This document shows positions 5,676 to 11,112 of a stretch of 11,112 nt of DNA, piece by piece. A program made the translations under genes and the position numbers. The stretch's first letter is position 1, and each line of letters starts with the position of its first letter. The stretch is from DASSFG01 sp035547915 (GTDB lineage Bacteria > Planctomycetota > Planctomycetia > Pirellulales > JAICIG01): contig DASZTS010000068.1 in NCBI GenBank assembly GCA_035547915.1, positions 1 to 11,112 on the forward strand. The letters run 5' to 3'. The notes under the pieces are model-generated. The model made no database searches, was not told the origin of the DNA, and saw only the letters and a program-made list of their open reading frames with translations.

Positions 5676-6545
5676 CTAAGCCGCCTCGCTACCCTGCTGC
5701 CCGTCATTTCTCGGATTGCGTAGCACTCGCTCGAAGGTCTTCACGTCCCACTGCTTTTTCTCGGCCTGTCTGGCGAGCTTGAGCAACTCGCTGAGAGCAT
5801 CGATGATTTCGGCCAGCCCAAGGGACTTGCCGCTCAGGGCGACGCTCATCGCTGAGTCCGTCAGCGTCGCCTTGAACCGCTTGACTTCGGACTTGTGGCC
5901 GTTCTTGGAAGGCTTCTTCGTCCGCTCGCGCACGACCTGGTCAAGTTGGTCCCGGTTAGAAATTGCCCGGGTCAAGATCCCATCGAGCACCTCGTCCTGT
6001 TCCTCATAGGGAAGGCGCGCAAGCCGCATTGTGTGGGTGAAGCTGATCAACCCATCTTTGAGTGCATCGCGGCACTTTTCGGTCGTCTTGCTCGGGCTGA
6101 GCCAACGGCTGATCGTCGGCTCATCAACGGCCAGGTGCCGGGCCAGATCGACCTGTTTCCAATCCGTCCGCATGCCAAGAGTCACGATGTTGTCGAAAAG
6201 CTGCCAGTCGCTCAGCTTTTCGGAATGAATCGACGTGCTCATCTGTGCGACGCGCCAGGCCGACCTGGACATGCTGCTTTCGATAATCGCTGTTCTGAAG
6301 GTCGGGCGCTCCAGCTTTCGGAGAGCCAGCACGCGGCCGATGCCCTCGAACACCTCGAGCTTTGCCGTCGTCGTGCCTGGAGTAATCTGCCCGATTTGCT
6401 CGATTGAGCGGGCTATGCGGTCAATGAACTCCTGCTGGTGGTTGCGGCAATTGTTGCCGATGTCCACGATTTCGACGGGTAGTTCGACGATCTGCTGATT
6501 CTTGGCGGCCGCCAACAACCGCTCCTCTGACCAGGACTCTTTCAT
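5676..6545 (-). CDS. ParB/Spo0J/KorB-like DNA-binding protein, 289 aa
   Basis: The order of parts fits the ParB superfamily. A ParB-like N-terminal domain lies at about 20-110, with ELPVEIVDI, then SIEQIGQITP, then a degenerate GIGRVLAL at the position of the GERR CTP-binding motif. It is followed by SIHSEKLSDWQLFDNI, which matches the usual N-x-x-R-E-x-L-x-x-x-E stretch. A helix-turn-helix lies at about 127-150 (DWKQVDLARHLAVDEPTIS), and a helical C-terminal region at about 210-275. Loss of the second Arg of GERR makes CTP-dependent clamping doubtful. Such proteins either segregate plasmids with ParA or regulate element genes. No ParA is present here, so a regulatory or site-marking role is at least as likely. 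AGAGGTGA precedes ATG 6545. It is the first gene of the membrane-protein chain. Confidence 0.8.
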   Translation of the reverse strand: MKESWSEERLLAAAKNQQIVELPVEIVDIGNNCRNHQQEFIDRIARSIEQIGQITPGTTTAKLEVFEGIGRVLALRKLERPTFRTAIIESSMSRSAWRVAQMSTSIHSEKLSDWQLFDNIVTLGMRTDWKQVDLARHLAVDEPTISRWLSPSKTTEKCRDALKDGLISFTHTMRLARLPYEEQDEVLDGILTRAISNRDQLDQVVRERTKKPSKNGHKSEVKRFKATLTDSAMSVALSGKSLGLAEIIDALSELLKLARQAEKKQWDVKTFERVLRNPRNDGQQGSEAA

Positions 6546-6610
6546 GGTTCACCTCTGCTTGTTTGCTATGGTTCGTGATCCGCAACCCCAACAAATGACA
6601 CTCGCGGATG

Positions 6611-6622
6611 AACGTGTACGTT
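6611..6622. promoter_or_regulatory. Inverted repeat upstream of the ParB-like gene
   Basis: AACGT-GT-ACGTT is a perfect dyad of 5-base arms, 66 bases upstream of the ParB-like start and inside the 116-base gap that precedes it. It is a plausible operator, for example for autoregulation. I see only weak promoter hexamers nearby, and such a short dyad can occur by chance. Confidence 0.25.
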
Positions 6623-6661
6623 TCGCACCGTCGCCACCCGCGTCCGGCGGTGCGATCAATG

Positions 6662-7375
6662 TCACTCGATCCCGTCTTCGCCCGCGTCTTGCAAACTCTC
6701 GCCCCGGCTTGTCGAAGGAGAGAACGGCTGCTGGCATATCAGGCAAACCGCCCTGAAATCGCTGATCGCGACACGCACATTCACCGGGCAGCCGCAGGAC
6801 CATTTCTTAAGCTTTGACTTGCTCGGCTGGCGTTGGATTACTGGGAACGACTCGGTGTCGGGTACGTCCACTCCGTTTCGCCGAAGTAATTCCTTGAATG
6901 GACTCGACGCCGCATAGCCCGTTACTCCGTGACGGTCGATAAGCAAACCCAGCCCGGCGGCCTTCTCGCGGAATTCCTCGTTGTGGTGGTTTCGTTTGCC
7001 TGGCGTGCCATGCACCTGCTGCCAGCCATGCAGCAGTTCATGCAACAGCGTTCCAAGAATCTGCCACTGCTCACGCTTGTTGAGATACAGCGTGTTGATT
7101 GCGATCTCGCCTTTGAGCCCGAAACCATTGTGGCCATATCGAAAATGGCCCAACCTTTTGCTCGGCAGCCTCTCTAAGCAGAGAACGACTTCGGGGATGT
7201 CGAGTTTAAACTCGACGATGAAATAATCCGCCTAGGTTTGGAGTTCAGCCACGAGCTCGCGGCCATGCCAGGTTTCGTCCCGCTGATGCTTAGCGAGTGT
7301 GCTGTAAATCTCGGGGGCGGCCAGTCTACGGCCGTCGTCAGTTGCCGGATGCACGATGGCAGTCTTCGTCGACAT
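6662..7375 (-). pseudogene. SprT-like zinc metalloprotease, interrupted by in-frame TAG
   Basis: SprT/Spartan-type proteases cleave proteins crosslinked to DNA. The catalytic motif HELLH lies within TLLHELLHGWQQVHG, followed by a candidate third ligand in NHHNEEF. A zinc ribbon (WSCGCPVNV ... AVCLICQQPF, pattern CxC then CxxC) matches the SprT-like layout. The best start is ATG 7375, with GAGGA upstream, 2 bases after the stop of the ATPase gene. The frame then reads 47 codons, meets TAG at 7234-7232, and continues in the same frame into the core (DIPEVVLCLERLPSKRLGHF). The stop falls inside the expected first helix (AELQT-stop-ADYF, where relatives have ELQ-x-AYDxF). The full product would be about 236 residues. 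A TTG at 7153 could start only a truncated form. The cause may be mutation, sequence error or stop readthrough. Confidence 0.8.
7199..7216. promoter_or_regulatory. Perfect 18-base palindrome inside the SprT-like gene
   Basis: GTCGAGTTTAAACTCGAC is a perfect 18-base palindrome that codes for VEFKLD in the SprT-like frame. It lies 16 bases downstream (in transcription direction) of the in-frame TAG. A dyad this long in coding sequence is unlikely by chance. It could be a binding site for a dimeric regulator such as the ParB-like protein encoded next. I saw no second copy in the window. The sequence is certain; the role is inference. Confidence 0.4.
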
Positions 7376-7377
7376 GA

Positions 7378-9231
7378 TTATTCCTCGCCTCCGTCGGCCG
7401 GAATTGGTTCGCGACTCAGCACTGAAAACCGGTAGCGAGTCGTGGGGTTTCCGGCATCAAAGCGCCGGCGGGCTTTTTCCAACTTGAGACTCAACCGCTC
7501 GTCCTCGGTTTCAACGTCGAAGGTCTCATCCACATGGGCGGAGAGGACGACGCCGATACCACGCGTGTGGCCTTCAGGACTGCCGCGATCTGCCTCGGGG
7601 ATTAGCGTCTTGACCAGGCCGATGCTTTCGACCCACTCGGCCCATTTACTCGTCCGGAGCCAGCTCGCGGAGCGAGCGGCGCCCAGCACGCCAAGGCCAC
7701 GACGAACCGGGTCGTCTTGGGTGCGACGCATCCCATAATTGGCTAAAAAGTCCTTGAATTCATTGACGGCAAGAATGCCGCCGACAACCGCGGCCCACCG
7801 AGTAAAGGGATGGCGCACGGTGCTGTCCGTCGGCTGGCCCGCTTGCTTCCAGCGCTCGATCATGCCCCTAAGCTCTGCCTCAATGCGATCACGGTTGCGG
7901 GGCAGAAATTCCAATTTCGGATTGCCGATTGGACTTTGCCGGTCAGCAACGTTTCCGGTTGGTGCAAGGTGAATGGGCAAGGAGCGATTCATCAGGTCTT
8001 CGGAAACAGTTCCGAAATTCGTACTGATCGCCACGGCGAGATTGTTCTTGCGGCGCACCGGCCCGCCTGAGCCCGTTGAAAACAATGTCGGCTCCGGGTC
8101 AGTGATGAAGCGTTCAAGGAAGCCCGAAGCGATCATCCGTCGTTTGCCGAGCCTGGCGTTCTCGACGACCATGACGCCCGCTTCGGGGTTATGCTTGAGG
8201 TTTCCCGTAATCTCTCTTTCCAAGGCCCAGTCCGTTTCCTGATAAGACACCGCTGTCATCGGGGTGCCGCCCGCAGCAAACTGAATGATCGTGTCCTTGC
8301 CAGCGTGGGACTTGGTCGCGGTAACCAGGATCAACGGCTTTGCACCTGGAAAGAGTTGCCCAACATGACCGTCAAGGCGGCGCCGACGGTGTTCGTGCGG
8401 TCGGCGTCTTTGTCAAAATCCATCACACCGAGAAATCTCTCCATCGCCTCACGTCCGTCGTCGATGCGCGCAGGCGGTCCGACATGCAAGAAGCGTTGAC
8501 CTCGACCGCCGTCGTTGTAACCCGGCGCAGTGAGGCGGAAATTCTCCATGTACCGAGCTCTCCGGACCGATTCGTCTATGGGTCGGAACGGCTGCAGGAA
8601 GAATCTCGCTCTGCAACATCGTATTGGCATGGCTGACCGGAATGCGGCGACCGACGATCTTGCCGTTCCGCCTGTACGTAATGCGCAATCGATCGGCAAT
8701 GACTGCGACCAGTTTGGCAGCGTTGTCGATTAGCGTCGGCGGAACATTGATGTCTGGCGACGCCAAGAACAAGCCGCCGGTATAGGTCGGCTTGCGAAAT
8801 ATGTCGCCACTTGCGGCCAGCAGATGGCCGAGGGCCGGATAAGTCTCGGCCAGTGGCGATTCCTCATTGAAAATGAACTCGTCAACGGCGTCCAACGCCG
8901 GTGGCCGCTGATAGTCGGACGCGATGGGCTGGTTGCCAGGCTCACTCTCGCCAGTAGCTTCAGAATCTTCGGCAATTGGGTCGCGCTGGACCACATCGAC
9001 CTGGTCTCGGTCAATCGCTTCGCGCTCCTGATCTGCTCCGGTCGGTTGTCTCGGATGGCCGTCGTCGGCCAGCGGCCAACAGCTAGGCAATTCTGGTCGT
9101 TTTTCGGCTGCGGGGCGTCGGTGAATCTGGATGGCGAGACCGGCATCGCTGCCCGCGCGGTCGGCACTTTCGGCGATCGAGATGGCCGGCGGCGCGAGTC
9201 TCGGTTGTATATGGATGTTCATGTCACTCAT
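7378..9231 (-). pseudogene. Primase/phage-helicase-like AAA+ ATPase with two frameshifts
   Basis: Reading through the two shifts gives about 617 residues. Residues 1-110 are low-complexity and charged. About 115-209 form a domain (FIFNEESPLAETYPALGHL ... GGLFLASPDINVPPTL) ending NTMLQSE. A +1 shift near 8604 leads into FFLQPFRPIDESVRRARY. A -1 shift near 8358 (MLG to QLFPGAKPLILV) restores the first frame. The ATPase core follows: a Walker A-like TATKSHAGKDT near 304-314, a Walker B-like GVMVVENA near 352-359, a sensor-1-like AISTNFG near 401-407, and a putative arginine finger in LMNRSLPIHL. This resembles the D5/P4-type helicase part of phage and plasmid primases, where the loop typically reads PTPGSGKT. 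The likely role is element replication. ATG 9231 abuts AAGAAGG; the fourth codon, also ATG, is better spaced. It ends 2 bases before the SprT-like start. Confidence 0.75.
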
Positions 9232-9237
9232 CCTTCT

Positions 9238-9420
9238 TTAGAAAGAGCTGCCGTTTTCGAGGGTACCCAACACGCCCGACACGGGGCGCACCCCCGACAC
9301 GCCTTCGCGACACGACATTCCCATTGCGCCCACCAGGTACATCTTGCCGGCCTCCGAATAATCAAGGAAACAGAATTGACGACGTTTGAACGACTCTCGC
9401 GGCAGGACACTTTTCGCCAT
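9238..9420 (-). CDS. Small 60-aa ORF preceding the primase-like gene
   Basis: From ATG 9420 the product begins MAKSVLPRESFKRRQFCF, is basic in its first third, then Gly-, Ser- and Val-rich, ending GTLENGSSF. Its TAA merges with the AAGAAGG site of the next gene, 6 bases before that start, which suggests translational coupling. The frame is open to a start at 9504, but the added residues look non-coding and no ribosome binding site marks either start. There is no recognised domain. Its role is unknown, and coding status is moderate. Confidence 0.45.
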   Translation of the reverse strand: MAKSVLPRESFKRRQFCFLDYSEAGKMYLVGAMGMSCREGVSGVRPVSGVLGTLENGSSF

Positions 9421-9469
9421 GCCACCGCCACACCCAGGCATTATTGAGCTTCCATGCCGCGCGTCGATT

Positions 9470-9495
9470 GTGCGCGATCGTGCGCGCGTGCGCAC
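9470..9495. repeat. GTGCGC-rich alternating purine-pyrimidine tract
   Basis: GTGCGC occurs three times, at 9470, 9480 and 9488. The last copy is part of the palindrome GTGCGCAC (9488-9495). Most of the 26 bases alternate purine and pyrimidine, a pattern that favours left-handed DNA. The repeats are seen directly; any role is unknown. Confidence 0.5.
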
Positions 9496-9521
9496 GGTCG
9501 CCAACTATGCCGGATGATCTC

Positions 9522-9575
9522 GTTGGTCGACCAGTGTCGGCCTAGCAACGATGCCAAACCGTCATACCGACCAAC
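9522..9575. repeat. Palindrome and spaced inverted repeat
   Basis: GTTGGTCG (9522-9529) is repeated inverted as CGACCAAC (9568-9575). The left arm overlaps the perfect palindrome TGGTCGACCA (9524-9533). A regulator or initiator site is possible, but the arms are short. Confidence 0.3.
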
Positions 9576-9870
9576 TCACCGTCACGTGTCCATGCGAGCG
9601 AAACTCATCGCGAGTCGCAGTCGGCCAATTCCACAAGCGCCTTTTGGCCACCGCCAACTGCAGCCTCTGGTCCTCGCTACCGTAAACGCTCGTCACCGTC
9701 TCTGACGGAGCTTTCCCTGGGGTTCGGCTAACCGCGACGAGGCGGCATGCCACTGCACGGCCGACGTTCCACCACCTGCTGATTGCATGCGCCGGTAGCT
9801 CGTCTGCTCTCGACGAATAAACCGGCTCGCGCGACGGCGGTCGCACGCTGCAAGTAATAAGCGCCCGGCA

Positions 9871-9897
9871 CTAGGAGCTATACTCAGCGGCTCCTGG
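9871..9897 (-). terminator. Stem-loop over the stop codon of the 155-aa gene
   Basis: CTAGGAGC (9871-9878) and GCTCCTGG (9890-9897) can pair over 8 positions, one of them a G-T wobble, with an 11-base loop. The stem spans the TGA at 9884-9886. There is no T run after it, so it is at most a weak terminator or an mRNA-end stabiliser. Confidence 0.25.
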
Positions 9898-10351
9898 ACT
9901 GTCGACGGTGCGCCTGCTCCTGTCCTTCTCGCTCGACTCGACGAACCAAAGCTGCCGCCTTTTCAACGTCCGCAGCAAGGCCAAAGAATAGATAGTTGTC
10001 TAACAATCGTACCTTGGACTCGTTAACGCACTCGATATCCTCGCGATTGATACACTCGGCCAACTGGCCGGCGCCGCTCTGATAGAACGCTCCAGCAGCG
10101 ACGGTGCGTTCGTCACAGATCATCTCGGTCAACCGATGCAGATGCTGTGGCGCATCCCGAGCGACGGGTACAAAAAAATCGTTACCAGCGTACCCGTCTG
10201 CAATACGGCCCGCCACATCGAAATGCTTCGGAAACCTTGTCCGAAGACGCTCTATAGAAAGCGCATCGCTAGGAAATGTGGCAGCACGGAAGTCAATCGC
10301 GTCGTGACGACGCGGCTTCGTATCACCGCCTTCATACGTTTCATCCGACAT
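9884..10351 (-). CDS. Unrecognised 155-aa soluble protein with its own promoter
   Basis: I do not recognise the family. The N-terminus is polar (MSDETYEGGDTKPRRHD). The middle is mixed, with DVAGRIADGYAGNDFFVPVA and LHRLTEMICDERTVAAGAFY. A helical part (NYLFFGLAADVEKAAALVRR) leads to a basic tail with QEQAHRRQSRSR. There is no membrane segment or clear DNA-binding motif. ATG 10351 has no strong ribosome binding site. A TTGACA box and a dyad lie upstream, so it is probably expressed separately from the gene before it. It stands upstream of the replication block and may be a regulator, which is inference. Confidence 0.6.
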   Translation of the reverse strand: MSDETYEGGDTKPRRHDAIDFRAATFPSDALSIERLRTRFPKHFDVAGRIADGYAGNDFFVPVARDAPQHLHRLTEMICDERTVAAGAFYQSGAGQLAECINREDIECVNESKVRLLDNYLFFGLAADVEKAAALVRRVEREGQEQAHRRQSRSR

Positions 10352-10356
10352 CCAAG

Positions 10357-10412
10357 GCGCTGCGTAGTGTTACACTGCGCTGCGATATTGTCACACATTC
10401 GCCAGTTGTCAA
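10357..10412 (-). promoter_or_regulatory. Likely promoter with overlapping operator for the 155-aa gene
   Basis: On the minus strand a perfect TTGACA (10412-10407) is followed 16 bases later by a weak -10 CAATAT (10390-10385). Downstream of it, where transcription would start, AGTGT-T-ACACT (10366-10376 on the plus strand) is a perfect dyad. It is flanked by two direct copies of GCGCTGCG (10357-10364 and 10377-10384). The nested layout looks like a repressor site over the start of transcription. The boxes are seen in the sequence; function is inferred. Confidence 0.5.
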
Positions 10413-10446
10413 GCGTTGCCGTCATGTGCGACCGACGCACTCACGG

Positions 10447-11112
10447 TCACTCCGCGGCACCTGTGCGTGGAACCTCCCCGAGGCTGATCATTGGCTTAAG
10501 GCCTTCGAGTTCCAGAACCCGGTCAACATAGCACCACGCCTTTCGCGCCCTTGCCGTCCATTGCGATTCTTGCCTCGCTCCTCTCCATCGCTCTACGCGA
10601 AAGTCGGCACAAGTGCGTTCCTCGTCGCTCCATGCACTTGGCGGAAACGGAGATTGATTAAACGCACTCGCCAAATCCTCAAGTATTTTCTTAATCGAAT
10701 TCGGACTGACAGGAAGATCCGCAAGCCTTCTCTCGGCTTTCATCTTTGTAAGTAGACGCGACAATTTATGGTACCCCAATGCATCTCCACCACACATCAA
10801 CGCCTCATGCTCAAGCATTCCAATACACCAAAACACCTGTTGCGCTTCCAACCATTTGACGACAAACGGCTTCGTAAACCACTGCAACAGTTGTTTGTCA
10901 TTAGACGACAGCAACATACTGCGAGACGACAGGGCGGCAGTGTCAGGCGCGCCGGACGCAGCAGCCGCACCGCCAAGGCCAGCGCATATTAAAGTCGGTT
11001 GAGCGTTAGGACTTCGGTGAGGAACGCGGTGTTCAACATGCAACGAATCATTTTTCCGCGGAGACTGTCCTTCTGCGGATGGCGTTTGAGGAGCGATACC
11101 GCGAAGCGTCTG
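10447..11112 (-). CDS. Unrecognised protein, C-terminal 221 residues or more, start outside window
   Basis: The frame is open from the window edge to its stop at 10447, so the true start may lie beyond 11112. TTG at 11043 and ATG at 10917 (MLLSSNDKQLLQWF) are possible internal starts, but neither has a good ribosome binding site. The visible N-terminal part (about 65 residues) is Pro-, Ala- and Ser-rich, like a linker. From MLLSSNDKQL on, a compact helical domain with many Trp, Cys and Leu follows (KPFVVKWLEAQQVFWCIGML, then SRLLTKMKAERRLADLPVS). It ends with WTARARKAWCYVDRVLELE and a polar tail. No catalytic motif or membrane segment was seen. A linker plus C-terminal domain would suit a larger DNA-binding or replication protein, but this is a guess. 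Confidence 0.55.
   Translation of the reverse strand, partial: QTLRGIAPQTPSAEGQSPRKNDSLHVEHRVPHRSPNAQPTLICAGLGGAAAASGAPDTAALSSRSMLLSSNDKQLLQWFTKPFVVKWLEAQQVFWCIGMLEHEALMCGGDALGYHKLSRLLTKMKAERRLADLPVSPNSIKKILEDLASAFNQSPFPPSAWSDEERTCADFRVERWRGARQESQWTARARKAWCYVDRVLELEGLKPMISLGEVPRTGAAE

Larger units (their letters stand above)
9421..9883. other. Gene-poor 463-base region upstream of the replication block
   Basis: I find no convincing gene here. Minus-strand frames are open (for example 9562-9846 with GTG) but lack a ribosome binding site and recognisable content. Structure is instead concentrated in 9470-9575: a GTGCGC-rich tract, a TGGTCGACCA palindrome, and an 8-base inverted repeat with 38 bases between the arms. 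It sits between an unrecognised gene with its own promoter and the primase-like gene. That is where a promoter, operator or replication origin for the block would be expected. No clear -35/-10 pair was found. Confidence 0.4.

Noticed and set aside
7232..7375. A separate 47-codon gene before the SprT-like protease.
   Set aside because: It is in the same frame as the protease, and its end (AELQT) matches the start of the first helix expected in this family, so a broken single gene explains it better.
8824..9447. Long plus-strand open frame of 207 codons.
   Set aside because: It is antisense to the primase-like gene, whose domains are recognisable, and reads as unstructured sequence. The same applies to the other plus-strand frames between 600 and 8700.
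9562..9846. Minus-strand open frame of 94 codons starting with GTG.
   Set aside because: It has no ribosome binding site, no recognisable content and a poor start. Kept only as part of the gene-poor region.
9990..11011. Integron-like recombination site cores (GTCTAAC near 10000 and GCGTTAGG near 11005).
   Set aside because: Neither has a complementary partner half at a suitable distance. The first lies inside the 155-aa gene and the second inside the open frame at the right edge.
1..11112. CRISPR arrays, tRNA or rRNA genes, riboswitches.
   Set aside because: No regularly spaced repeats, cloverleaf-like segments or rRNA motifs were seen by eye on either strand.

Overview
The window is one side of an accessory, probably integrative, mobile element. 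Its genes are tightly packed and almost all on the minus strand. Start and stop codons overlap repeatedly as ATGA, and AGGAG-type ribosome binding sites are common. I see no tRNA, rRNA, CRISPR array or ordinary housekeeping gene. My best guess for the host is a member of the Planctomycetota. That rests on remembered resemblance of the integrase C-terminus and the primase/helicase-like ATPase to genes of that phylum. It is inference and would need a database search.

Layout from left to right. Bases 1-138 hold short repeats that look like the end of another element, possibly of the IS21 type. They abut the C-terminal remnant of a tyrosine integrase (126-344, plus strand), which has a candidate terminator just past its stop. 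Facing it, and running leftward from 6545 to 341, is one long minus-strand gene chain. In transcription order it encodes a ParB-like DNA-binding protein (5676-6545), five very small membrane proteins (4361-5632), a VirD4/TraG-type coupling ATPase (2830-4364, broken by one frameshift), a Cys-rich 131-aa protein, a four-segment membrane protein, a 72-aa soluble protein, two more small membrane proteins, a 60-63-aa protein, a 192-aa protein, and finally an excisionase-type helix-turn-helix protein (341-562). Upstream lies a replication-type block: an SprT-like metalloprotease interrupted by an in-frame TAG (6662-7375), a primase/phage-helicase-like AAA+ ATPase with one +1 and one -1 frameshift (7378-9231), and a small ORF before it (9238-9420). 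Next come about 460 bases without a convincing gene but with dyads and a purine-pyrimidine alternating tract (9421-9883). Two unrecognised minus-strand genes follow: 9884-10351, with its own likely promoter and operator, and 10447 to the window edge, which is partial.

How the parts may work together (inference). The primase/helicase, SprT-like protease and ParB-like protein would replicate and maintain the element. The VirD4-like ATPase and the small membrane proteins would form a membrane-linked DNA-transfer or DNA-translocation module. The excisionase would work with an integrase that is now truncated. The most interesting part is this module: it pairs a coupling-protein ATPase with a series of 34-186-aa membrane proteins but has no recognisable VirB components or relaxase in the window. 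Three of the small membrane proteins end in a shared IDVEV/IDTEF-type acidic motif.

Four reading-frame lesions in three core genes, plus the truncated integrase, mean that either the element is decaying or the assembly contains indel errors.
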